Source: Motilibacter rhizosphaerae
GTDB taxonomy: Bacteria > Actinomycetota > Actinomycetes > Motilibacterales > Motilibacteraceae
Assembly (NCBI RefSeq): GCF_004216915.1
Contig: NZ_SGXD01000004.1
Coordinates: 62,001 to 126,000 of the forward strand
Direction: 5' to 3'
DNA: 64,000 nucleotides
This document shows positions 1 through 7,921 of the stretch, in pieces. Below the pieces are notes generated by a model. That model was not told the origin of the DNA, searched no databases, and saw only the letters and a list, made by a program, of their open reading frames with translations. The first letter of the stretch is position 1; each line of letters starts with the position of its first letter. The translations under genes were made by a program, and so were the position numbers.

Positions 1-1809
1 ATCGCGCTGGACGACGTGGGCGCCGACGACCTCTCGCTGGCCTTCATGCCGCTGCTGCGCCCGGACATCGTCAAGCTCGACCTGCGCCTCGTCCAGGAGA
101 GGCCGGGCCCGGCCGTCGCGGGCATCATGAACGCCGTCAACGCGTACGCCGAGCGGACCGGTGCCGTCCTGCTCGCCGAGGGCATCGAGCACGAGGGGCA
201 CGTCGCGGTCGCGCGCGCCCTGGGCGCCCGGCTGGGCCAGGGGTGGCTGTTCGGACGGCCCTCCCCCGCGCTCTCGCCCGTGCTGCCGGTCGGTGACCTG
301 GCGCTGCCCCGGGTACCCGCCGCGCGCGCCGACGGCGCCTCGCCGTTCCGCTGCCTCCCGGCCGGCACCGTGCTGCGGCGCTCCTCCAAGCCGCTGCTGG
401 TCGAGGTGAGCAAGCACCTCGAGCGCGAGGCGCTGCGCCTCGGCGGGACGGCGGTCGTCGTCTCGACGTTCCAGGAGGCCAAGCACGTCACCCCGCACAC
501 GGCGCACCGCTACCGCGAGCTGGCCGAGCGGGTCGGCTTCGTCGCCGCCATCGGGCAGGGGCTGCCGCGCGAGCCCGTCGCCGGCGTACGCGGCGCCGAC
601 CTGCTCGCCGAGGACCCGGTCCGCGACGAGTGGGACATCGCCGTGCTGGCGCCGCACTTCGCCGGCGCGCTGCTCGCCCGCGACCTCGGTGACACCGGGC
701 CCGACCGGGAGCGGCAGTTCGAGTTCGCGCTCACCTACGACCGCGACGTCGTCGCCGACGCCGCCGGTGCGCTGCTCTCCCGCGTGCTGCCCGAGGAGGC
801 CGTGCGCAGCGCCGTCGCCGCCACGCTGGCCGCGGAGCAGGGCGTGCAGCAGGAGGAGCAGCCGCAGGTCCGCAGCACCGCGGAGCCGCAGGACATGGAG
901 CGCACGCTGCGCCGCGCGCTCGCGGCCACCGGCAACGGCGTCACCATCGCCGACATGACCCGCGCGGACCAGCCGCTGGTCTACGTCAACACCGCCTTCG
1001 AGCGGCTCACCGGGACGCGCGCCGAGGACGTCGTCGGCCGCAACTGCCGCTTCCTCCAGGGGGAGGGCACCGACCGCGAGGCGGTCGGCCGCCTGCGCGC
1101 GGCCGTGGCCGAGGGGCGCGAGGCGCGGGAGACCCTGCTCAACTACCGCGGCGACGACCGGTCGCCCTGGTGGAACGAGATCTACCTCGCCCCGGTGTTC
1201 GCCGACGACGGCCGCCTGGTGCAGTACATCGGCATCCAGAGCGACGTCACCGCGCGGGTGGAGGCGGAGGCGCGGCTGCGCGCCGAGCGGGAGCGGGCCG
1301 AGGCGTACGCCGCGGAGATCGAGTCGCTCGCCTACCGCGACCCGCTGACCGGCGCCCTCAACCGGCGCAAGCTGCCGGAGGTGCTGGAGAGCACGCTGCT
1401 GCACGCGCAGGTCTCGGGCACCGGCGTGGCCGTGCTGTACCTCGACCTCGACGGCTTCAAGCAGGTCAACGACGCCCATGGGCACCTCACCGGCGACGAC
1501 CTGCTCAAGGCCACGGCCCACCGGCTGCAGACCCGCCTGCGCCGCGGTGACGTCGTCGCCCGGCTCGGCGGCGACGAGTTCCTCGTCGTGCTCGCCGGGC
1601 TGGACCGCGACGGCGCGTGGGACGAGGGCGAGCGCGTCGCCGGCGAGCTGGCGACCCTGCTGGCGCTGCCGGTGCAGACCCGGCGCGGTCAGATCGCGGT
1701 GCGGGCGAGCATCGGGGTCGGCGCGTACCCCCACGACGGCGCGGACTTCGACGCGCTGCTGCACGCCGCCGACCAGCGCATGTACGCCGTCAAGCACACC
1801 GCGCGCTAG
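1..1809 (+). CDS. EAL-DICT-LOV-GGDEF c-di-GMP signalling protein (5' end outside window)
   Basis: Reading frame is open from base 1, so the N-terminus and most of the EAL domain are missing. Visible in order: the end of an EAL phosphodiesterase domain (IALDDVGAD, PDIVKLD, LLAEGIE, GWLFGRP; about 1-285), a DICT sensory domain (about 340-850), a LOV-type PAS domain (about 900-1260) and GGDEF (about 1315-1800). The LOV core GRNCRFLQG holds the photoactive Cys (1045-1047); the flavin-contacting Asn/Gln positions LLNY, WWNE and GIQSD are also kept. GGDEF is intact (1567-1581) and has an RxxD inhibitory site, RRGD, five residues upstream. Inference: a cytoplasmic blue-light-responsive enzyme that can make, and perhaps degrade, c-di-GMP. 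Whether the EAL catalytic Glu exists cannot be seen. Confidence 0.92.
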   Translation: MALDDVGADDLSLAFMPLLRPDIVKLDLRLVQERPGPAVAGIMNAVNAYAERTGAVLLAEGIEHEGHVAVARALGARLGQGWLFGRPSPALSPVLPVGDLALPRVPAARADGASPFRCLPAGTVLRRSSKPLLVEVSKHLEREALRLGGTAVVVSTFQEAKHVTPHTAHRYRELAERVGFVAAIGQGLPREPVAGVRGADLLAEDPVRDEWDIAVLAPHFAGALLARDLGDTGPDRERQFEFALTYDRDVVADAAGALLSRVLPEEAVRSAVAATLAAEQGVQQEEQPQVRSTAEPQDMERTLRRALAATGNGVTIADMTRADQPLVYVNTAFERLTGTRAEDVVGRNCRFLQGEGTDREAVGRLRAAVAEGREARETLLNYRGDDRSPWWNEIYLAPVFADDGRLVQYIGIQSDVTARVEAEARLRAERERAEAYAAEIESLAYRDPLTGALNRRKLPEVLESTLLHAQVSGTGVAVLYLDLDGFKQVNDAHGHLTGDDLLKATAHRLQTRLRRGDVVARLGGDEFLVVLAGLDRDGAWDEGERVAGELATLLALPVQTRRGQIAVRASIGVGAYPHDGADFDALLHAADQRMYAVKHTAR

Positions 1810-1822
1810 CGCTGCCCGACGC

Positions 1823-2797
1823 CTACTCGACGACGACGTAGACCGGCTGGGGGCGCAGGGCCAGGACCTCGGCGGGGCGCATCACGCGGCCGCCGCGGTC
1901 ACGGTCCTCGTCGCGGAACAGCTTGAACCCCGCGCGCACGAACGCCGGCCGCGTCGCGATGACCTGGTGGTAGGTGCCGGTCTTCGCGCCCGGGGTGCCG
2001 ATGCCGTCGACGGTCTTGACGATGTCCACGCCCGGGTGGCGGTGCAGCCCCGCCTCGCCCGTGACGATCTGCGGCGCGAGCTGGTGGTAGACCATGACCT
2101 TCTCGGGCAGGTGCGCGTCCCGCACCACGCCCGAGAGGTACGCCGCCACCCCGTCGAGCTCGTGCCCGGTCGTGCGGCCGAAGACCCGCCCGGGCAGGTC
2201 GTGCGGGCCGACCGCCCACTCCGGGTCGAGGGCGACGCCGACGTCGGGCTCGCGCAGCCACCGCTCGTAGGCCTGCACCTCCGGCAGGAAGTCGGCCCGG
2301 CCGGGCTGGATCCCGAGCAGCAGCAGCCCGTGCGCCCGCCGCACCTCCGCGAGGTAGCGCCCGACGAGCTCGTCGTCGGCGCGGGCGCGGTACATCCCGT
2401 CGTCTCCCGCTCCCCCGCGCACGACCGTCGCGATCAGCTCGAAGACGGGGACGGGGCGACGACCCGGCCCGGCGTACGCGCGGGCGGCGGCGCGCACCTG
2501 GCGGGCCTTGTCCGACAGCGGGCCGATGCCGAGCACGCCGAGGCCCGGGGACAGCTCGTGGCCCGCCCAGCCGACGAGGACGTGGCCGGGGAACAGCGGG
2601 CCGCGCCCCCAGGGTGCCGCGGCGGTCGTCGGGGACGGGCGCGGTGCCGGCGTCGGAGCCGCGGTGGTGCCCGTGACGGTGGGCGCGGCAGTCGGCGACG
2701 CGGCTGCGTCCCGGTCGGCGGCGTCGGAGCCTCCCGTGCAGGCGGCCAGCGGCGCCAGGGCGAGCAGGGCCAGCGCGGCGAGGGGACGGAGTCGCAC
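1823..2797 (-). CDS. Secreted lipoprotein of unknown function
   Basis: 324 residues. N-terminal Arg, hydrophobic stretch and lipobox LAPLAAC at about residue 20 mark a lipoprotein signal; then an Ala/Pro/Thr-rich linker to about residue 65. The remaining 260 residues look like one globular domain with motifs such as ALDPEWAVG and YHQLAPQIV; the spacing of short beta segments and acidic residues suggests a TIM-barrel, glycosidase-like fold, but I do not recognise the family. The GTG start fits a leaderless transcript: TACGCT (2805-2810) lies 7 nt upstream. It diverges from the MFS gene and converges with the c-di-GMP protein 13 bp away. Probably anchored to the outer face of the cytoplasmic membrane. 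Confidence 0.8.
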   Translation of the reverse strand: MRLRPLAALALLALAPLAACTGGSDAADRDAAASPTAAPTVTGTTAAPTPAPRPSPTTAAAPWGRGPLFPGHVLVGWAGHELSPGLGVLGIGPLSDKARQVRAAARAYAGPGRRPVPVFELIATVVRGGAGDDGMYRARADDELVGRYLAEVRRAHGLLLLGIQPGRADFLPEVQAYERWLREPDVGVALDPEWAVGPHDLPGRVFGRTTGHELDGVAAYLSGVVRDAHLPEKVMVYHQLAPQIVTGEAGLHRHPGVDIVKTVDGIGTPGAKTGTYHQVIATRPAFVRAGFKLFRDEDRDRGGRVMRPAEVLALRPQPVYVVVE

Positions 2798-2829
2798 GCG
2801 GAGGAGCGTACCGGGGCATCTCGCCAGGA

Positions 2830-2843
2830 TGTATCGGTACAAT
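2830..2843 (+). promoter_or_regulatory. Palindrome TGTATCGGTACA overlapping the -10 box of the MFS gene
   Basis: TGTA-TCGG-TACA (2830-2841) is an inverted repeat whose right arm overlaps the -10 hexamer TACAAT (2838-2843). The GTG start follows 8 nt after the hexamer, so the transcript would be leaderless. Position suggests a repressor operator; the regulator is unknown. Confidence 0.5.
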
Positions 2844-2851
2844 CCTGCCCT

Positions 2852-4018
2852 GTGCCGTCCTCCCCGCTGGTCCGCGCCCGCAGCTCCGTCGCCGCGCTGT
2901 TCGTCCTCATGGGCACGGTCAGCGGCAGCTGGGCCGGCCGCATCCCCGGGGTGCGGGCCCAGGTCGGCGTCTCCGAGGGCCGCTGGGGACTGCTCAGCAC
3001 CGCCGGCACCGTCGGCTCGCTCGTCGGGATCGCCCTCGTCGCCTCGCTCGTGCGGCGGACGGGCCCGCGGCGCCTCGCGCTCGCCGGCGCCGCGCTGCTG
3101 CTCCTCGACGCGCCCGTGGCCGCGCTGTCCGGCGGGCCCCTCGCCCTCGTCGCCGCCCTGCTCGTGCAGGGCTTCGCCTTCAACCTGCTCTCGACGCCCA
3201 TGAACGCGCAGGCCGTCGAGGTCGAGCGGGAGTACGCCCGCCCGATCCTCGCGACCTTCCACGCCTGCTTCAGCGTCGGTCAGCTCACTGGCGGCCTGCT
3301 CGGCATCCTCGCCGCGCAGGCCGGGCTCTCCCCCGCGCGGCAGCTCGGCGTCACCGCGGTCGTCCTCGCCGGGCTGCTGCTCGCCGCGTCGCACGGGCTC
3401 CCGGCCGACGTCCCTCCCCCCGCCCGGGAGCACCGGCGCGGCCTGCGCTCCCGGGTCACCCCGCAGCTCGCGCTGCTCGGCGCGATCGCCTTCTGCTCCT
3501 CGATCGGCGAGGGCGGGGCCGGGCAGTGGAGCGCGCTCTACACCAGCGACACCCTCGGCGCCGGGGCGGCGCTCGGCGCCGCGACGTTCTCCTGCTTCTC
3601 GCTCGCGATGTTCCTCGCCCGCAGCAAGGGCGACGTCATCGTCGCGCGGCTCGGCCGCGTCGCGTTCCTGCGCGCCGCCGCCCTGGTGGCCGCCTGCGGG
3701 ATCGGCCTCGCCCTCGTGGGAGGAGTGCCCGCCACGGCGCTGATCGGCTTCGCCGTGCTCGGTCTCGGGCTGGGCTGCATCGTGCCCACGGCGTACGGGC
3801 TGGCGGGCAACCAGCCCGGCCTCACTCCTGGCGAGGGCATCTCGGTGGCGGTGCTCGGCCAGTGGCCGGCGTTCCTCCTCGGCCCGCCGCTCATCGGTGC
3901 GCTCGCGCAGGCCAGCAGCCTGCGCGTCGCCCTGCTCCTCGTCGTCGCTGCGGCGCTCGCGGTCACGATGCTGTCGACGCGGCTCCACGGCGCGGAGCGG
4001 GCACCCGTCACCGCCTGA
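2852..4018 (+). CDS. MFS transporter
   Basis: 388 residues with about 12 hydrophobic segments and the MFS layout of two six-helix halves; the loop GRIPGVRAQVGVSEGRWGLL before helix 2 resembles the YbjJ/FucP-like branch often annotated as sugar or drug permeases. Substrate unknown. GTG 2852 is chosen because TACAAT ends 8 nt before it and no Shine-Dalgarno is needed for a leaderless message; an in-frame extension upstream would run into the promoter. Converges on the aldo/keto reductase with 4 bp between stops. Integral cytoplasmic-membrane protein. Confidence 0.85.
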   Translation: MPSSPLVRARSSVAALFVLMGTVSGSWAGRIPGVRAQVGVSEGRWGLLSTAGTVGSLVGIALVASLVRRTGPRRLALAGAALLLLDAPVAALSGGPLALVAALLVQGFAFNLLSTPMNAQAVEVEREYARPILATFHACFSVGQLTGGLLGILAAQAGLSPARQLGVTAVVLAGLLLAASHGLPADVPPPAREHRRGLRSRVTPQLALLGAIAFCSSIGEGGAGQWSALYTSDTLGAGAALGAATFSCFSLAMFLARSKGDVIVARLGRVAFLRAAALVAACGIGLALVGGVPATALIGFAVLGLGLGCIVPTAYGLAGNQPGLTPGEGISVAVLGQWPAFLLGPPLIGALAQASSLRVALLLVVAAALAVTMLSTRLHGAERAPVTA

Positions 4019-4022
4019 GGCG

Positions 4023-4898
4023 TCAGGAGCCGATGCGGTCCAGCGCCTCCAGCACGACGTCGGACAGCTCGAGGCCGGCGGCCGCGACGTTCTCCCGCAG
4101 GTGCTCCACGGAGGACGTCCCGGGGATCAGCAGGATGTTCGGCGAGCGCTGCAGCAGCCAGGCGAGCGCGACGGCCATCGGCGTGGCGCCGAGCTGCTGG
4201 GCGACGGCGTCGAGCTCGGAGGACTGCAGGGGCGAGAAGCCGCCGAGCGGGAAGTACGGCACGTACGCGATGCCCTGCTCGGCCAGCGCGTCGACGAGCT
4301 CGTCGTCCTGGCGGTTGGCGATGTTGTACATGTTCTGCACGCAGACGACCGGCGTGATGGCCTGCGCCTCGGCGACCTGCTCCGCCGACACGGTGCTCAG
4401 CCCGACGTGCTTGACGAGGCCCTGCTGCTGCAGCTCGGCGAGCGCCTCGACCTTCCGCCCGATCGAGCCGCGGGTCGGGCGCTCCTGCCCGCCCACCCGC
4501 AGGTTCACGACGTCGAGGGCGTCGAGCCCGAGCCGCTCGAGGTTGTCGCGCACCTGCTGCTGGAGCTGGTGCGGCTCGCGCTGCTGCAGCCAGTTGCCCT
4601 TGTCGTCGCGGACGGCGCCGACCTTGGTGACGATGTGGAGGTCGTCGGGGTACGGCGACAGCGCCTCGCGGATGATCTCGTTGGTGATGTGCGGGCCGTA
4701 GAAGTCGGCCGTGTCGATGTGGGTGATGCCGAGCGACACCGCCTCGCGCAGCACCGCGACGGCAGCCGCGCGGTCCTTCGGCGGGCCGAAGACGTGAGGA
4801 CCGGCGAGCTGCATGGCGCCGTAGCCGACGCGCGTGAGGACGACGTCGTCGGCGAGCGCGTACGTCCCGCCCGGCAGGGTGGTGGGAGTGCTGGTCAT
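4023..4898 (-). CDS. Aldo/keto reductase
   Basis: 291 residues, the usual size for a single-domain NADPH-dependent AKR barrel. Catalytic Asp and Tyr lie in HIDTADFYG, catalytic Lys in IVTKVG; the C-terminal cofactor segment LIPGTSSVEHLREN is typical. The position that carries the catalytic His in most AKRs reads VVNLRVGG here, so the tetrad is incomplete, as in some YdbC-like AKRs. ATG 4898 is preferred over an upstream start because GGAAGGAG sits about 9 nt upstream. It lies 123 bp downstream of the molybdoenzyme pair, separated by a hairpin. Substrate unknown. Confidence 0.88.
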   Translation of the reverse strand: MTSTPTTLPGGTYALADDVVLTRVGYGAMQLAGPHVFGPPKDRAAAVAVLREAVSLGITHIDTADFYGPHITNEIIREALSPYPDDLHIVTKVGAVRDDKGNWLQQREPHQLQQQVRDNLERLGLDALDVVNLRVGGQERPTRGSIGRKVEALAELQQQGLVKHVGLSTVSAEQVAEAQAITPVVCVQNMYNIANRQDDELVDALAEQGIAYVPYFPLGGFSPLQSSELDAVAQQLGATPMAVALAWLLQRSPNILLIPGTSSVEHLRENVAAAGLELSDVVLEALDRIGS

Positions 4899-4971
4899 GT
4901 ACGGGGTTCTCCTTCCCGGTGCGATGCTCCCAGCGTGCGCCTCGCCGCGCACCCGGGGCAGTGCTCCCGTC

Positions 4972-4996
4972 CTCCACGGACCAGCGGTCCGGGGAG
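4972..4996 (-). terminator. Hairpin downstream of the molybdoenzyme operon
   Basis: CTCC-AC-GGACC-AGC-GGTCC-GG-GGAG forms an interrupted 9-bp stem with a 3-nt loop, 26 bp past the stop of the 153-residue gene. No T-tract, as is common in high-GC genomes. It may reduce read-through into the aldo/keto reductase. Confidence 0.45.
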
Positions 4997-5021
4997 CGGC
5001 AGGACCCCCTCTGGCCCGGCG

Positions 5022-5483
5022 CTAGTCCGGAGGCACGAGCATCGCCTGCGGCGCCGCCTGCTCCGCGCGCGTCCCCACCCAGGCGAGGACCTTCGAGGCG
5101 CCCTGCTCCGCCTCCCCCACGGCGGCGAGCAGCTGCTCGTCACGCTCGCCCTGCGCGACCTGGCCGAGCAGCGTCCAGCCCTGGTCCACCCAGGCGGCGA
5201 GGGCGTAGAGCTCCAGCAGGTCGAGCACGAGGCCGGTGCCGTCAGGCCCGTTGCCGGCGAGCGCGGCGCGGGCGATGCCGGGCGCGTGCGGCACGAGCGC
5301 AGCCGGCCCCAGCGCGCGCAGCTGCGCAGCGCGCGCGTCGCCGTGCTCGGCGAGCACGTGGGCCGTGTGGACCACGTCCGCCTCGGCCGCGTGCCGCTGG
5401 CCCACCTCGCGCAGCGCGGCCGCGAGCTGCTCCTCCCCCGCCAGCAGCTCGGCGACGAGGACGGGGAGCTGCCGTCCGCTCAC
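5022..5483 (-). CDS. Uncharacterised helical protein coupled to molybdoenzyme
   Basis: 153 residues, not recognised. Rich in Ala, Leu, Glu and Gln, with no membrane segment or signal peptide; it should fold as a helical bundle. One region (DVVHTAHVLAEHGDAR) is His-rich, loosely like ferritin/hemerythrin-type bundles, but no full metal-binding pattern is visible. Its GTG start overlaps the stop of the upstream molybdopterin oxidoreductase by 4 bp (GTGA, 5480-5483), so translation is coupled. Inference: an accessory protein such as a maturation chaperone (TorD/NarJ proteins are also helical) or small subunit. Confidence 0.75.
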   Translation of the reverse strand: MSGRQLPVLVAELLAGEEQLAAALREVGQRHAAEADVVHTAHVLAEHGDARAAQLRALGPAALVPHAPGIARAALAGNGPDGTGLVLDLLELYALAAWVDQGWTLLGQVAQGERDEQLLAAVGEAEQGASKVLAWVGTRAEQAAPQAMLVPPD

Positions 5484-7810
5484 CCCTCCTCCAGCGGGCG
5501 GACCCGGCAGGCGCCGATCTTGAACAGCGGCTGCTTCGAGACCGGGTCCCAGGCGGTGATGGTGAGCTCGTTCGCGGCGGTGTGCGGCTCGCCCTTGCGC
5601 TGGCCGTAGTGCCACGGGATGAACACCACACCCGTACGCGTCCGCCCGATCCGCACCTCGGCCTCCAGCGCCCCCCGCGGGGACTCGACACGGACCCGCT
5701 GTCCCGCAGCCACTCCTGCCGACTCGGCGTCCTCGGCGCTCAGCTCCACCCACACCCGAGGAGCCGCCTCACGCAGCTGGCGCGCGCGACCGGTCTTCGT
5801 CCGCGTGTGGAAGTGGTAGACCGTCCGCCCCGTCGTGAGGACCAGCGGGAACTCCGCGGACGGGACCTCGGGCGGCGGGGAGTGGTCCACGACGCGGAGG
5901 AACGCCCGACCTGCAGGCGCCATCGCCTTGTGCTGCTCCTCCGTCGTGCTGGCGCCGGTCTCCAGGTCCTGGCCCCAGCTCTCGGCGTAGTCCGTGTCCG
6001 TCCCGAAGTGCGCGTCGGGGTAGAGCCTGGCCGTCCCCGACGGGCGCTCCGCCGTCACCGGCCACTGCACCGGGCCCTCGGCGAGCCGCTCGTAGGTGAG
6101 GCCGGAGTAGTCGCAGGGGCGCCCCTTCGAGCACTCCTTCCACGCCTCGAAGACGTCCTCCGGTGTCTGCCAGGGAATGAGCGGCTGGCCGTCCTTGTCG
6201 CGGAAGTCCATGCGGCGGGCGTAGTCGAGCCAGATGTCGAGGTCGCTGCGGGACTCACCGTAGGGCTCGACGGCCTGCTGCGCGAGGTGCACGTAGCGGC
6301 TGGCGTTGGTGAAGGTGCCGGTCTTCTCGCCCCACATCGCGGAGGGCAGCACCACGTCGGCGAGCTCGGCGGTCTCGGTCAGGAAGCCGTCGTTGACGAC
6401 GGTGAACAGCCTGTCCTGCTGCAGGATCTCGCGGATGCGCGGTAGCTCCGGCAGGGAGACCGCAGGGTTGGTCGCGCTGATCCAGAGGAAGCCGATCGAC
6501 CCCTGCTCCGCGTAGCGCCAGATCTGCATGGCATGCGTCGGTGGCGCCCAGTGCGGGATCGTCGAGGGCTCGACGTTCCACAGCTCCGCGAGCTGCCGCA
6601 CGTGCTCCTCGTTGCTCCAGTTGCGGAAGGCCGGCAGGTCGCCGTCGGCCCCGCACTCCCGGTTGTTCTGCGCGGTGGGCTGGCCGTTCATCTGCAGGAC
6701 GCCGGCGCCCGGCCGCCCGATCATCGCGCGCAGCAGGTGGAGGTTGTTGACGGCGACGGAGGCCGCCGTCGCCTGGTGCGACTGGTAGAAGCCCTGGAGC
6801 ACCGTGGACAGCACCCGGTCGCGGGTGCCGAAGATGCGCGCGGCATGGGCGATCTCGGCTGCCGGCACCCCGCACACCTCGGCGGTGCGGTCGAGCGTCC
6901 AGGGCTCCACGGTGCTGCGCATCTCCTCGAGCCCGATGGTGTGCGCCTGCACCCACGCCTCGTCCCACCAGCCGTGGTGCAGCAGCTCGCGCGTGAGCCC
7001 CAGCATGAGGGCCTGGTTGGTGCCGGGCAGCACACGCAGGTGCACGTCGGCCTTGGCCGCCACAGGCGTCTCGCGCGGGTCGACGAGCACGAGGGCGGGG
7101 CGGTCGGGTGCTTCGAGCCGGTCGAGCATCCGGCGCCAGAGGACGGTCTGCGTCTCGGCGACGTTGTGTCCCCACAGGAACAGCGCATCGCAGTGCTCGA
7201 TGTCGTCATAGGTCCCCGGCTGGCCGTCCGTGCCGAAGCTCTCCTTCAGCGAGGCGGCCGCGGTCGCGGTGCAGAGGCGCGTGTTCCCGTCCATGTGTGG
7301 CGTTCCGATGCCGGCCTTGCCGATCACGCCGAGCGCGTAGTACTCCTCGAGCATGAGCTGGCCGGAGGTGTAGAACCCCATGCCCAGCGGGCCCTTCTCG
7401 GCCAGCACCCGGCGCGATGCCTGCACGACGGCATCCATCGCCTCGTCCCAGCCGACCTCGACGAGCTCGCCGTCCTTGCGCAGCAGGGGGCGGGACAGCC
7501 GCTCGCGCGAGTGCGACCACGGGGTGCTGGCGAACAGCCCCTTCGGCCCCAGCCGCCCGAGGTTGACCGGGTCGGAGGCGCGGCCGCGTACGCCGACCAT
7601 CCGCCCGCCCGCGACGGCGATCTCGCAGCCGCAGCCGTTGCTGCAGAGCACGCAGGCCGAGGGGACCCACCGCTCCACGGCGTCCTCGCCCGTCCCGGGC
7701 TCCAGCCACAGGTCCTGGCGCACCGACCACGGCGTGCCCTGCGGATGGGGGGCGGCGAGCCCCCACGGGTCCTCGATGCGGTCGACGCTGACCTCGCGCT
7801 CCACGGTCAC
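5480..7810 (-). CDS. Molybdopterin oxidoreductase (nitrate reductase/formate dehydrogenase-like)
   Basis: 776 residues in the DMSO-reductase/MopB superfamily: N-terminal Fe-S region (residues 48-92), MGD-binding domains and a C-terminal molydop-binding domain (about 650-770, ending FIPWHYGQ and ITAWDPVSKQP). NTRLC near residue 185 is placed where NasA/NapA-type enzymes carry the Mo-ligand Cys. The cluster motif shows C53-x2-C56-x3-C60-x-C62, but the usual fourth Cys (LCPKG) is Gly in GRLGPKG, so the 4Fe-4S cluster may be absent or altered. No Tat signal: cytoplasmic. An assimilatory-type role is possible; substrate unproven. moaA lies 43 kb away in this window. Confidence 0.88.
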   Translation of the reverse strand: MTVEREVSVDRIEDPWGLAAPHPQGTPWSVRQDLWLEPGTGEDAVERWVPSACVLCSNGCGCEIAVAGGRMVGVRGRASDPVNLGRLGPKGLFASTPWSHSRERLSRPLLRKDGELVEVGWDEAMDAVVQASRRVLAEKGPLGMGFYTSGQLMLEEYYALGVIGKAGIGTPHMDGNTRLCTATAAASLKESFGTDGQPGTYDDIEHCDALFLWGHNVAETQTVLWRRMLDRLEAPDRPALVLVDPRETPVAAKADVHLRVLPGTNQALMLGLTRELLHHGWWDEAWVQAHTIGLEEMRSTVEPWTLDRTAEVCGVPAAEIAHAARIFGTRDRVLSTVLQGFYQSHQATAASVAVNNLHLLRAMIGRPGAGVLQMNGQPTAQNNRECGADGDLPAFRNWSNEEHVRQLAELWNVEPSTIPHWAPPTHAMQIWRYAEQGSIGFLWISATNPAVSLPELPRIREILQQDRLFTVVNDGFLTETAELADVVLPSAMWGEKTGTFTNASRYVHLAQQAVEPYGESRSDLDIWLDYARRMDFRDKDGQPLIPWQTPEDVFEAWKECSKGRPCDYSGLTYERLAEGPVQWPVTAERPSGTARLYPDAHFGTDTDYAESWGQDLETGASTTEEQHKAMAPAGRAFLRVVDHSPPPEVPSAEFPLVLTTGRTVYHFHTRTKTGRARQLREAAPRVWVELSAEDAESAGVAAGQRVRVESPRGALEAEVRIGRTRTGVVFIPWHYGQRKGEPHTAANELTITAWDPVSKQPLFKIGACRVRPLEEG

Positions 7811-7816
7811 GAGGCG

Positions 7817-7847
7817 GGCCTACCCAGCGACAGGTGCTGTGATGCAA
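7817..7847 (-). promoter_or_regulatory. Promoter of the molybdoenzyme operon
   Basis: On the minus strand TTGCAT (7842-7847), a 19-bp spacer, then TAGGCC (7817-7822), 6 nt before the GTG at 7810. Fits a sigma-A-like promoter giving a leaderless mRNA. The spacer is longer than ideal. Confidence 0.4.
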
Positions 7848-7921
7848 CTGTCCGGGCGCGGGGGCGGCGGGTAGCGTGCGCGCGTGGCTAGGACGCGCGC
7901 CGAGCGGGTACGCCGGTGATC

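Noticed and set aside
1478-2851. Long plus-strand frame (846 codons to 4018) that runs through the lipoprotein region
   Set aside because: Its first part is the antisense shadow of the lipoprotein gene, with no family features; only 2852-4018 is the real MFS gene.
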